This document shows, one piece after another, positions 24,201 to 32,442 of a stretch of DNA of 64,000 nucleotides; within the stretch, counting starts at the first letter, position 1, and every line of letters starts with the position of its first letter. The notes below the pieces were generated by a model, which searched no databases, was not told where the DNA came from, and saw only the letters and a program-made list of their open reading frames with translations. The position numbers were made by a program, and so were the translations under genes. Source of the stretch: Streptomyces lasiicapitis (lineage in GTDB: Bacteria > Actinomycetota > Actinomycetes > Streptomycetales > Streptomycetaceae); assembly GCF_014646335.1 (NCBI RefSeq), contig NZ_BMNG01000005.1, forward strand, positions 226,438-290,437, in the 5' to 3' direction.

Positions 24201-26576
24201 ATGCGCACCGATGAGCCCCGCGAGCAGGTGGGGGACGCCTCCCTGCCTCCCGACCGGGACTCCCTGCCCGCCGATGGGGACGCCCGGCCGCCCGACCGCG
24301 GCTCCCAGCCCCCCGACCGCGACGCCCTGCCCCCTGTGAGCGACGTGCTCGCGGCCATCGCCACCGGCCTGTGGCGCTGGGACAACGCCACCGGGATCGT
24401 CACCCTCGACGCCGAGGGAGCCCGTCTCCTCGGCCTCCCGCCGCACGCCAGGACCACCACCGAGGCGGCCGTACGCTCCCGCTTCCACCCCGTGGACTGG
24501 AACGAGATCCACGGCATCGTGCAGCTCGCCGTCGCCGAGGGCACCCTCGCCGAGGCCCGGCTGCGGATCATGGACGAGCAGGGCCGCCACGTGCTGCGTA
24601 CGGTGCGCAGCCGCACCAAGCCGATCGTCCACGCCAAGGCGGGCACGTACGAGCTCATCGGCACCCTCCAGGAGGTCTCCGAGCCCTCGCCCGGAGCGGC
24701 CGCCCGCACCCCCGTGACGGGCGACTGGCGCCGCTCCCGCGAGGCGTTCCTGCTGGACGCGGGCCGCGCGCTCGCGGAGGCACGGTCCACGGAGGAGGTC
24801 CTCAGGGTCGCCGCGGGCCTGTCCATGCCGGGGTTCTCGCCGGACGGCCTGGCCGTCTTCGGCGCCAAGGCCGACCGCCTGATCGTCGTCGGCCACCACG
24901 GACACCACGGCTACGGAGACGACGATCCGCTCGCCTCCATGCCCCTGGACACCGACTACCCGGCCGCCGAGGTCCTTCGCACCGGCCGCGCCGTCTACCT
25001 GTCCTCTCCGGAGGAGTACCGCCGCCGCTACCCGACCGCCTGGCCGCTGGCCTCGCGCTTCGAGCGGCAGTCGTGGGCGTTCCTGCCGCTGACCGTCGCG
25101 GGCCGCACCATGGGCGCGTGGATGGCGGCGTTCACGTACCCCGTGTCGTTCACGCCCGACGAGCGGTCCGTCCTGACGACGGTCGCCCGCATGCTGGCGC
25201 AGGCCCTGTCGCGGGCCGGGGTCGCGGAGTCCGAGCGGGAGCTGACCGAGGGCCTGCAGCGCTCGATGCTGCCGGTGCTCGGCCCGGAGATCCCCGGGAT
25301 GAGCGTGGCCGCGCGGTACGTGCCGACGGGCGGCGGGCTGCAGGTCGGCGGCGACTGGTACGACGTGATCCCGCTGCCCAGCGGCCGCATCGCCTTCGTC
25401 ATCGGCGACGTACAGGGCCACGACGTGCGGGCGGCGGGGCTGATGGGGCAGCTGCGGATCGCCCTGCGCGCGTACGCATCCGAGGGGCACCGCCCGGACG
25501 CGGTGCTCTCGCGCGCCACGCGCTTCCTGTCCGGCATCACGGACGGGATCACCTACGGCTCGACGGACACCCGGGACAGCCACGGCGGAAAGGACACCCT
25601 GGGAGACCCGCGGTTCGCGACGTGTCTCTACGTAGAGGCCGATCCGACGACCGGCGTCCTGGAGATCGCCCGCGCGGGCCACCCCGAACCCGTCATACGC
25701 ATGAGTGACGGAACGGTCCTGCAGCGCCCCATCGCGGGCGGCCTGCCCCTCGGCATCGACCCGGACGCCGACTACCCGACGTCCCGGCTCGTCCTGGACG
25801 CCGGCGAGACCATGCTGGTCTGCACGGACGGCCTGATCGAGACGGGCGGCCACGACCTGGAGACGGGCTGGACGCGGATCCGCAAGATCCTTGAGGCCTA
25901 CGAAGACAGCGTGGACCGAGCCGCCGACCGCGGGGACGCCGAGACGTACGACGCGTACGAAGCCCAGGCCGCCGAGAGCGACAGCCTGGAGGCGCTCGCC
26001 GACACCCTCGTGCAGGCCGTGCACGGGCCGTCCTCGCACCACACCACGGGCCCCCTCGCCGACCGCCGCGAGGACGACATAGCGGTGCTGCTGCTGCGCC
26101 GCACGGGCCACCCGGAGCAGCGCGCCCGCACCCGCCGCACGATGCTGACCATCGCGCAGGCCGAGCCGGAGCGGGTGGCGGGGGCGCGGGGCCACCTGCG
26201 GGACCTGCTGCACGACTGGGCGGACCCCGACCAGGTCGACTCGGCGGTCCTGCTGGTCTCCGAGATGGTCACCAACGTCCTTGTGCACACCGACGGCGAC
26301 GCGCTCCTGGTCGCCGAGGTCACCGGCGAGGAGGGCACGCGCAGGCTGCGGGTGGAGGTCGCCGACGGCAGCGACGACCTGCCGCACAAGCGCCACCCCG
26401 GTGAACTCGCCTCGTCCGGGCGCGGGTTGGTGCTCATGGAGCTGCTCGCGGAGCGGTGGGGCGTGGACCCCCGGGGCGAGGGGAAGAGCATCTGGTTCGA
26501 GCTCTACGAGGCGTCTGCGGGGGACGCGGTGTCTCCTGGGGACGCGGGCGCGGCGGGCGCGGCCGGGGCGCTGTAG
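24201..26576 (+). CDS. PAS-GAF-PP2C (SpoIIE) phosphatase with C-terminal HATPase
   Basis: A 791-residue multi-domain signalling protein, probably cytosolic. In order: Pro/Asp-rich N-terminus (1-42), PAS-like sensor (about 45-155), GAF sensor (about 175-335), SpoIIE-type PP2C phosphatase (about 345-630) and RsbW-like HATPase (about 655-780). Metal-site motifs GGDWYD (D385), GDVQGHD and DGLIE are present; the HATPase N-box is LVSEMVTNVLVHTDG. Phosphatase and kinase of a partner switch are therefore fused, implying control of an anti-sigma antagonist and a sigma factor not located here. No Shine-Dalgarno precedes the ATG; TACAGT ends 6 nt before it, consistent with a leaderless mRNA. The 3' end overlaps the convergent permease gene by 73 bp. 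Confidence 0.92.
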   Translation: MRTDEPREQVGDASLPPDRDSLPADGDARPPDRGSQPPDRDALPPVSDVLAAIATGLWRWDNATGIVTLDAEGARLLGLPPHARTTTEAAVRSRFHPVDWNEIHGIVQLAVAEGTLAEARLRIMDEQGRHVLRTVRSRTKPIVHAKAGTYELIGTLQEVSEPSPGAAARTPVTGDWRRSREAFLLDAGRALAEARSTEEVLRVAAGLSMPGFSPDGLAVFGAKADRLIVVGHHGHHGYGDDDPLASMPLDTDYPAAEVLRTGRAVYLSSPEEYRRRYPTAWPLASRFERQSWAFLPLTVAGRTMGAWMAAFTYPVSFTPDERSVLTTVARMLAQALSRAGVAESERELTEGLQRSMLPVLGPEIPGMSVAARYVPTGGGLQVGGDWYDVIPLPSGRIAFVIGDVQGHDVRAAGLMGQLRIALRAYASEGHRPDAVLSRATRFLSGITDGITYGSTDTRDSHGGKDTLGDPRFATCLYVEADPTTGVLEIARAGHPEPVIRMSDGTVLQRPIAGGLPLGIDPDADYPTSRLVLDAGETMLVCTDGLIETGGHDLETGWTRIRKILEAYEDSVDRAADRGDAETYDAYEAQAAESDSLEALADTLVQAVHGPSSHHTTGPLADRREDDIAVLLLRRTGHPEQRARTRRTMLTIAQAEPERVAGARGHLRDLLHDWADPDQVDSAVLLVSEMVTNVLVHTDGDALLVAEVTGEEGTRRLRVEVADGSDDLPHKRHPGELASSGRGLVLMELLAERWGVDPRGEGKSIWFELYEASAGDAVSPGDAGAAGAAGAL

Positions 26577-27595
26577 CGGGCGCGCATCTCGGAGATGACG
26601 CCGAAGGCGGCGGCCGTCAGCGGCACGGCGAGCAGCATGCCGATGATCCCGGCGACGGACGCCCCCGCGGTGATCGCCAGCATCACCACCGCCGGATGCA
26701 TCTGCACGGTGCGGCTCTGGATCATCGGCTGGAGGACGTGCCCTTCGAGGACCTGTACGGCGAGGACCACGCCGAGCGCCCACAGCGCGATGGCCACGCC
26801 GCGGTCGGCGAGCGCCACGAGGACGGCGACGGCGCCCGACAGGAACGCCCCCAGGTACGGGATGTAGGCGCCCACGAAGACGAGGGCGCCGAGCCCGGCG
26901 GCGCCCGGCACGTCCAGGATCAGCAGCCCGACGGTGATGCACACGGCGTCGATGAGCGCGATGACCGTCGTACCGCGCATGAAGCCCTCGACGGCCGTGA
27001 ACGCGCGGCGCGCCATCGCCTCGACGGTGTCGGCGGAGGACGCGGGCACCAGCGAGCGCAGCGCGCCCGCGGTCTTGTGGGAGTCCCGCAGGAAGAAGAA
27101 CACGAGCAGCAGCGCGAGCACGGCGGTGGCGATCATCTCGCCCACCACGCTGATCCCGCTGACCACCCCGGAGGCCGCGGTGCCGCCGAACTTGCCGAGC
27201 AGGTCCTTGGCGTTGGACGCGAGGTCGTCGAGCGAGGTGCCGGCGGCGCCGAAGTGCTTGGAGAGGTCGACGGCGGCCTGCTTCAGGGACGAGATGATCT
27301 GGTCCCCGGTGTCGATGAGCGCGGCGACGACGATGTACGTGGCCCCGCCGACGACGGCGAGCACGGCGGCGCAGGTCAGCGCCGCTGCCAGCGAACGCTG
27401 CACCCGCATCTTAAGAAGACGCCGATAAAGCGGCCCGAGCAGCGCCGTCCCGAGCAGCGCGAGCAGCACGGGCGTGACGGCGGTCTTCAACTGCGAGCAC
27501 AGCCACACCCCGACCCCGGCCACCCCGGCGACGAGCAGCGTGACCAGGCACCAGGCAGCTACGCGCCGTACGGCTTCGGGCAGAAGGGTATGCAC
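26504..27595 (-). CDS. AI-2E-family (PerM/YdiK-type) transporter
   Basis: A 363-residue integral membrane protein of the AI-2 exporter-like family. Eight hydrophobic segments are visible, in the usual pairs at both ends around a hydrophilic central region (about 105-150, SSLKQAAVDLSKHFGAAG). Family signatures FVGAYIPYLGAFLSGAVAVLVAL and VLEGHVLQPMIQSRTVQMHP are intact. The transported substrate in actinobacteria is unknown. The start is a GTG at 27593-27595. The C-terminal Ala/Pro tail (APAAPAAPASPGDT) is encoded opposite the end of the phosphatase gene. Confidence 0.92.
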   Translation of the reverse strand: MHTLLPEAVRRVAAWCLVTLLVAGVAGVGVWLCSQLKTAVTPVLLALLGTALLGPLYRRLLKMRVQRSLAAALTCAAVLAVVGGATYIVVAALIDTGDQIISSLKQAAVDLSKHFGAAGTSLDDLASNAKDLLGKFGGTAASGVVSGISVVGEMIATAVLALLLVFFFLRDSHKTAGALRSLVPASSADTVEAMARRAFTAVEGFMRGTTVIALIDAVCITVGLLILDVPGAAGLGALVFVGAYIPYLGAFLSGAVAVLVALADRGVAIALWALGVVLAVQVLEGHVLQPMIQSRTVQMHPAVVMLAITAGASVAGIIGMLLAVPLTAAAFGVISEMRARYSAPAAPAAPASPGDTASPADAS

Positions 27596-27678
27596 GGGTC
27601 CACCGGAACACGGGGGTACGGCCCACGCATGTGCTGCGTAGGCCGTACGGACGCCGGACGTCCCCGCGTGCGGTCAGG

Positions 27679-28635
27679 TCACATGCCGTGGACGGCGGGC
27701 ACGGACCCGAGCAGACCCTTCTGGTAGTCCTCGAAGGCCTGCTGCAGCTCCGCGCGGGTGTTCATCACGAACGGCCCGTAGTGCGCCATCGGCTCCCGGA
27801 TGGGCTGCCCGCCCAGGAGCACGACCTCCAGGTCGGGCGTGTGGGAGTCCTGCTTCTCGTCCGCCCGGACGGTCAGCGAGCCGCCCGCTCCGAAGACGGC
27901 GGTCTGCCCGACCTCGACGGGCCGCCGCTCGGCGCCGACGGTGCCGCGCCCGGCGAGGACGTACGCGAGGCCGTTGAAGTCCTCGCGCCAGGGCAGCGTG
28001 ACCTCGGCACCCGGCCGCACGGTCGCGTGGACCATGGTGATCGGGGTGTGGGTGATCCCGGGGCCCTCGTGGCCGTCCAGCTCACCGGCGATGACGCGCA
28101 GCAGCGCGCCGCCGTCCCCGGTGGTGAGGAGCTGCACCTGGCCGCCGCGGATGTCCTGATAGCGGGGGTCCATCATCTTGTCCCGCGCGGGCAGGTTCAC
28201 CCAGAGCTGGAGCCCGTGGAAGAGCCCGCCGGACATGACGAGCGACTCCGGCGGCGCCTCGATGTGGAGCAGCCCGGACCCGGCCGTCATCCACTGGGTG
28301 TCGCCGTTGCGGATGGTGCCGCCGCCGCCGTTGGAGTCCTGATGAACAAACGTTCCGTCAATCAGGTACGTCACGGTCTCGAAGCCACGGTGCGGGTGCC
28401 AGGGGGTGCCCTTGGGCTCCCCGGCGGCGTACTCCACCTCGCCCATCTGGTCCATCATGATGAACGGGTCGAGGTACTTGTAATTGATCCCGGCGAAGGC
28501 GCGGCGCACCGGGAACCCTTCGCCCTCGAAGCCGCTCGGCGCGGTCGTCACGGCGAGCACGGGACGCGCCACGGCGTCGGCCGGTGCGGCCACCTTGGGC
28601 AGGGTCAGCGGATTCTCGACGGTCACTGCAGGCAT
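27679..28635 (-). CDS. Pirin-family bicupin protein
   Basis: A 318-residue pirin. The N-terminal cupin carries the iron site: H80 and H82 in TPWHPHRGFET, H124 and E126 in GSGLLHIEAP. The C-terminal cupin (about 190-290) ends in a helix (RAELQQAFEDYQKG). Pirins act as quercetinases or redox-linked regulators; the role here is unknown. The ATG at 28633-28635 has a strong AAGGAGG eight bases upstream, so it should be well translated. It precedes the AI-2E gene by 83 bp on the same strand and may be co-transcribed. Confidence 0.93.
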   Translation of the reverse strand: MPAVTVENPLTLPKVAAPADAVARPVLAVTTAPSGFEGEGFPVRRAFAGINYKYLDPFIMMDQMGEVEYAAGEPKGTPWHPHRGFETVTYLIDGTFVHQDSNGGGGTIRNGDTQWMTAGSGLLHIEAPPESLVMSGGLFHGLQLWVNLPARDKMMDPRYQDIRGGQVQLLTTGDGGALLRVIAGELDGHEGPGITHTPITMVHATVRPGAEVTLPWREDFNGLAYVLAGRGTVGAERRPVEVGQTAVFGAGGSLTVRADEKQDSHTPDLEVVLLGGQPIREPMAHYGPFVMNTRAELQQAFEDYQKGLLGSVPAVHGM

Positions 28636-28700
28636 GGGTGGGACCTCCTTGTACGCTCAGATTAGTTGAACGTAGAACTTTCTGCCACCTGGAACACGGA

Positions 28701-28728
28701 ACGCCCGGAGGGCATTCCCTCCGGGCGT
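28701..28728 (-). terminator. Terminator of the SseB-domain gene
   Basis: Perfect 12-bp stem ACGCCCGGAGGG / CCCTCCGGGCGT, loop CATT, separating the SseB-domain gene from pirin. Confidence 0.8.
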
Positions 28729-28801
28729 CCGGGTGATCAACAGGGGCGGGGTCCTTGGCTGAAACCGTCAGCCGCTCCCGCGGGGTGTTCTCGCGGGGTG
28801 T

Positions 28802-29281
28802 TCAGCCGTACATGCGGCGCATGGCGAAGTCGACCATCTGCTCGACGGCCTTCGCGTCGAAGACCATGCGGTGCTCGCCCTCCATGTCGAGGACGAAGCC
28901 GTAGCCGGTCGGCAGCAGGTCGATGACCTCCGCGCCGGTGATCACGAAGTACTTGGAGTCCTTGCCGGCGTACCGGCGCAGCTCCTTGAGCGAGGTGAAC
29001 ATCGGGATGACCGGCTGCTGGGTGTTGTGCAGCGCGAGGAAGCCGGGGTTGTCACCCCGGGGGCAGTACACCTTCGAGGTCGCGAAGACCTGCTGGAAGT
29101 CCTCGGCGGACATCGAGCCCGTGGTGAACGCGCGCACCGCGTCCGCGAGGGAGGGGGGCGACGGCTCCGGGTACAGCGGGGGCTGCTGGCCGTAACCACC
29201 GGGCATCTGCGCTTGCGGCGGCGGCTGTTGCGGCGGGACATACCCCTGCCCGACACCCGCGTGCTGGTCGTAGCCGTACAT
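28802..29281 (-). CDS. SseB-domain protein
   Basis: A 159-residue protein with a Gln/Pro/Gly-rich N-terminus (MYGYDQHAGVGQGYVPPQQP, to about 40) and an SseB-type domain (about 45-155): FATSKVYCPRGDNPGFLAL, VIPMFTSLKELRRYAG and VIDLLPTGYGFVLD. SseB domains occur in type III chaperones of proteobacteria but are widespread in actinobacteria without secretion systems, with unknown role. The ATG at 29279-29281 begins the conserved Tyr-rich leader. Divergent from the alpha/beta-hydrolase gene. Confidence 0.85.
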   Translation of the reverse strand: MYGYDQHAGVGQGYVPPQQPPPQAQMPGGYGQQPPLYPEPSPPSLADAVRAFTTGSMSAEDFQQVFATSKVYCPRGDNPGFLALHNTQQPVIPMFTSLKELRRYAGKDSKYFVITGAEVIDLLPTGYGFVLDMEGEHRMVFDAKAVEQMVDFAMRRMYG

Positions 29282-29415
29282 ACCCGCCAGCGTACCGATC
29301 CCGGCGGGGGCGCCGTACGCGGTCGGGGGATCTGCGGGGCTCCGGGGGCCGCTCGCCTCGCCTTTTGTGGGGGTTGCCCACCGTCGGCGGGCTGCGGACT
29401 CGCGGCGGAAGTTTA

Positions 29416-29431
29416 TGTAGCGGGCGCTAGA
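29416..29431. promoter_or_regulatory. Candidate operator, copy 1 (TGTAG-n6-CTAGA)
   Basis: TGTAGCGGGCGCTAGA is an imperfect dyad in the gap upstream of the alpha/beta hydrolase; it matches copy 2 in all but one arm base. Confidence 0.55.
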
Positions 29432-29460
29432 CAAATAAGGGTGGGGGCCGTTACCGTTTT

Positions 29461-29476
29461 TGTAGTGGGGGCTACA
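29461..29476. promoter_or_regulatory. Candidate operator, copy 2 (TGTAG-n6-CTACA)
   Basis: TGTAGTGGGGGCTACA is a dyad with perfect 5-bp arms, 28 nt before the hydrolase ATG and 45 bp from copy 1. The repeated pattern suggests a TetR- or GntR-type site. No regulator is adjacent. Confidence 0.58.
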
Positions 29477-29503
29477 GATACTCGACCCGAGGGGGACCCA
29501 GTC

Positions 29504-30355
29504 ATGTCCGCAAGCGCGAGCACGAGCACACGTACACGTACGACCGGGGCGGCGTACGCCCGTACGGCCGTCGGCAGGGGGCCCGCCCTGCTCCTGGCCC
29601 ACGGCGCGGGCGGTTCCGTGGACGCCAACTTCGGGCCGGTCCTGCCGGCGCTGGCGGCGGCGCACAGAGCCGTGGCCGTCGACTACCCGGGCTCGGGGGA
29701 GACGCCCCGCGCCAAGGCACCCCTCACGCTGGACACCCTCGCGGACGAGCTGATCGCGGCGGCCGACGCGGAGGGCGCGGACACCTTCGCCCTGGCGGGC
29801 TACTCCCTGGGCTCGGCGGTGGCCGTCCGCGCGGCGGCGCGCCACCCGTCCCGGGTGAAGGCCCTGATCCTCACGGCCCCCTTCGCCCGCCCCGACACCC
29901 GCACGACCCTCGCCGCCCAGATCTGGCACCACCTGGCCTCGTCCCGTGACCGGGACAAGCTGGCCCGCTTCGTGCTCCCGCTCGCCCTGAGCCCGCAGGC
30001 ACTGGACTCCCTGTCGCCGGAGCAGCTCGCAGGGACCCTGCGGGGCACGGCGGAGTCGGCCCCCGAGGGCACCGCGGACCACGTGGACCTCGTCATCCGC
30101 ACGGACGTCCGCGCCGACCTGGCCGCCATCACGGCCCCGACCCTGGTCATCACGACCACGCGGGACCAGCTCGTCCCGCCCGCCCTCCAGCGGGAGGTCG
30201 CGGCCGGAATCAAGGGCGCCCGAGTGGCCGAGATAGCCACCGGCCACCTCCCCTTCGCGGAGGACCCCGCACGCTGGCAGCGCCTGATCACCGACTTCCT
30301 GGCCGAGACGGAGGCGGGGGCGCAGACGGGTCCCGGAAGCAGGCCCGCCGAATAG
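29504..30355 (+). CDS. Alpha/beta-fold hydrolase
   Basis: A 283-residue serine hydrolase. The oxyanion segment is LLLAHGAGGS; the nucleophile elbow GYSLGS supplies Ser; the acid is probably the Asp in TTTRDQLVPP and the base the His in ATGHLPFAE. The fold lacks a large lid, as in small esterases and peroxidase-like hydrolases. The N-terminus has an unusual Ser/Thr/Arg run (ASTSTRTRTT). The ATG at 29504 follows a GAGGGGGA tract. Two palindromes upstream suggest dedicated repression. Substrate unknown. Confidence 0.88.
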   Translation: MSASASTSTRTRTTGAAYARTAVGRGPALLLAHGAGGSVDANFGPVLPALAAAHRAVAVDYPGSGETPRAKAPLTLDTLADELIAAADAEGADTFALAGYSLGSAVAVRAAARHPSRVKALILTAPFARPDTRTTLAAQIWHHLASSRDRDKLARFVLPLALSPQALDSLSPEQLAGTLRGTAESAPEGTADHVDLVIRTDVRADLAAITAPTLVITTTRDQLVPPALQREVAAGIKGARVAEIATGHLPFAEDPARWQRLITDFLAETEAGAQTGPGSRPAE

Positions 30356-30394
30356 ACCCTGCTCACACTTGGGCCAACAGGGGTTGCCTCTTAT

Positions 30395-30406
30395 TACCGA
30401 CGGGTA
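30395..30406. promoter_or_regulatory. Candidate operator upstream of the acyl-CoA dehydrogenase
   Basis: TACCGACGGGTA is a dyad of TACC and GGTA around GACG, about 80 nt before the start codon. It resembles sites used by TetR-type regulators of fatty-acid degradation in actinobacteria; that assignment is inferred. Confidence 0.5.
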
Positions 30407-30486
30407 GCATCATTTACAACGACTAGCTACTTACTGGTACGCCCACGAGGATTCCAGCCTCCCAAGCCACTTACGGAGCCGTCGCC

Positions 30487-32313
30487 ATGGGGCACTACAA
30501 GTCGAATCTCCGCGACATCGAGTTCAACCTCTTCGAGGTGCTCGGCCGCGACAAGCTGTACGGCAGCGGCCCGTTCGCGGAGATGGACGTCGAGACCGCC
30601 AAGAGCATCCTCAGCGAGCTGTGCCGCCTCGCGGAGAACGAGCTGGCGGAGTCGTACGAGGACGCCGACCGCAACCCGCCGGTGTTCGACCCGGAGACCA
30701 ACACCGCGCCGGTCCCGGACTCCTTCAAGAAGAGCTACCAGGCCTTCATGGACTCCGAGTACTGGCGCCTGGGCCTCCCCGAGGAGATCGGCGGCACCAC
30801 CGCCCCGCGCTCCCTGATCTGGGGTTACGCGGAGCTGCTGCTCGGCGCCAACCCCGCGATCTGGATGTACTCCTCCGGCCCGGCCTTCGCCGGCATCCTC
30901 TTCGAAGAGGGCAACGAGGCGCAGAAGAAGATCGCCGAGATAGCCGTCGAGAAGCAGTGGGGCTCGACGATGGTCCTCACCGAGCCGGACGCCGGCTCGG
31001 ACGTGGGCGCGGGCCGCACCAAGGCCGTGCAGCAGGCGGACGGCTCCTGGCACATCGAGGGCGTGAAGCGCTTCATCACGTCCGGCGAGCACGACATGTC
31101 GGAGAACATCCTCCACTACGTCCTCGCCCGCCCCGAGGGCCACGGCCCCGGCACCAAGGGCCTGTCCCTCTTCCTCGTGCCGAAGTACGAGTTCGACTGG
31201 GAGACCGGCGAGCTGGGCGCCCGCAACGGCGCCTACGCGACGAACGTCGAGCACAAGATGGGCCTGAAGGCGTCCAACACGTGCGAGATGACGTTCGGCG
31301 ACCGGCACCCCGCCAAGGGCTGGCTGATCGGCGACAAGCACGAGGGCATCCGCCAGATGTTCCGCATCATCGAGTTCGCTCGCATGATGGTCGGCACGAA
31401 GGCGATCTCGACGCTGTCGACGGGCTACCTGAACGCCCTGGAGTACGCCAAGGAGCGCGTCCAGGGTCCCGACCTCGCCCAGTTCATGGACAAGACCGCG
31501 CCGAAGGTGACGATCACCCACCACCCGGACGTGCGCCGCTCCCTGATGACGCAGAAGGCGTACGCGGAGGGCATGCGCGCGCTCGTGCTGCACACCGCGG
31601 CCGTCCAGGACGACATCGCGGTCAAGGAGGCAGGCGGCGAGGACGCCTCGCAGCTCCACGCCCTGAACGACCTCCTCCTGCCCATCGTGAAGGGGTACGG
31701 CTCGGAGAAGGCCTACGAGCAGCTGGCGCAGTCGCTCCAGACGTTCGGCGGCTCGGGTTACCTCCAGGAGTACCCGATCGAGCAGTACATCCGCGACGCC
31801 AAGATCGACACCCTCTACGAGGGCACGACCGCCATCCAGGGCCAGGACTTCTTCTTCCGGAAGATCGTCCGCAACCAGGGTGCCGCGCTGAACGGTCTCG
31901 CCGAGGAGATCAAGAAGTTCCTCGCCGTGGGCACCGGTGGCGAGCAGCTCGCCGGGGCGCGGGAGGAGCTGGCCAAGGCGGCCGTCGAGCTGGAGGCCAT
32001 GGTCGGCGTCATGCTGACCGACCTCGCGGCCACGGAGCAGGACGTCAAGTCCATCTACAAGGTCGGCCTCAACACCACCCGCCTCCTCCTCGCCTCCGGC
32101 GACGTCGTGGTCGGGTACCTGCTGCTGCGCGGTGCGGCCGTCGCCGCGGAGAAGCTGGAGACCGCCGCCGCGAAGGACCAGGCGTTCTACCAGGGCAAGA
32201 TCGCCGCCGCGAAGTTCTTCGCGACGAACGTGCTGCCCGGCGTGGCCATGGAGCGCGCCCTGTCCGAGGGCGTGACCCTCGACCTCATGGACCTGGACGA
32301 GTCGGCGTTCTGA
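30487..32313 (+). CDS. Long-form acyl-CoA dehydrogenase (FadE5-like)
   Basis: A 608-residue FAD-dependent acyl-CoA dehydrogenase for the first oxidation step of beta-oxidation. At ~600 residues it belongs to the long actinobacterial class rather than the ~390-residue short class; about 480-608 forms an additional helical C-terminal domain. FAD/substrate motifs [13 protein letters not shown] and [20 protein letters not shown] are intact, and the catalytic base is E445 in [13 protein letters not shown]. The ATG at 30487 has GGAG eight bases upstream. A dyad at 30395-30406 and a hairpin after the stop suggest a single-gene unit. Confidence 0.95.
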   Translation: MGHYKSNLRDIEFNLFEVLGRDKLYGSGPFAEMDVETAKSILSELCRLAENELAESYEDADRNPPVFDPETNTAPVPDSFKKSYQAFMDSEYWRLGLPEEIGGTTAPRSLIWGYAELLLGANPAIWMYSSGPAFAGILFEEGNEAQKKIAEIAVEKQWGSTMVLTEPDAGSDVGAGRTKAVQQADGSWHIEGVKRFITSGEHDMSENILHYVLARPEGHGPGTKGLSLFLVPKYEFDWETGELGARNGAYATNVEHKMGLKASNTCEMTFGDRHPAKGWLIGDKHEGIRQMFRIIEFARMMVGTKAISTLSTGYLNALEYAKERVQGPDLAQFMDKTAPKVTITHHPDVRRSLMTQKAYAEGMRALVLHTAAVQDDIAVKEAGGEDASQLHALNDLLLPIVKGYGSEKAYEQLAQSLQTFGGSGYLQEYPIEQYIRDAKIDTLYEGTTAIQGQDFFFRKIVRNQGAALNGLAEEIKKFLAVGTGGEQLAGAREELAKAAVELEAMVGVMLTDLAATEQDVKSIYKVGLNTTRLLLASGDVVVGYLLLRGAAVAAEKLETAAAKDQAFYQGKIAAAKFFATNVLPGVAMERALSEGVTLDLMDLDESAF

Positions 32314-32333
32314 CCCACCCCTCCTCCCGGCCA

Positions 32334-32370
32334 GGTGGCCCGCTCCCCCACCCCGGGGACGCGGGCCACC
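32334..32370 (+). terminator. Terminator of the acyl-CoA dehydrogenase gene
   Basis: GGTGGCCCGC (32334-32343) pairs perfectly with GCGGGCCACC (32361-32370) around a 17-nt loop. Confidence 0.7.
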
Positions 32371-32442
32371 GCCATTCCCTGTACCTGGGGGCACCAGGAA
32401 ACCGCCCCCAGCCGCACGCAAGTGCCTGGCTAAGGTGACCGC

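Noticed and set aside
24198..26942. 914-codon minus-strand frame opposite the SpoIIE phosphatase
   Set aside because: Arg/Gly/Ala-rich antisense reading with no domain; the plus strand has clear PP2C and HATPase motifs.
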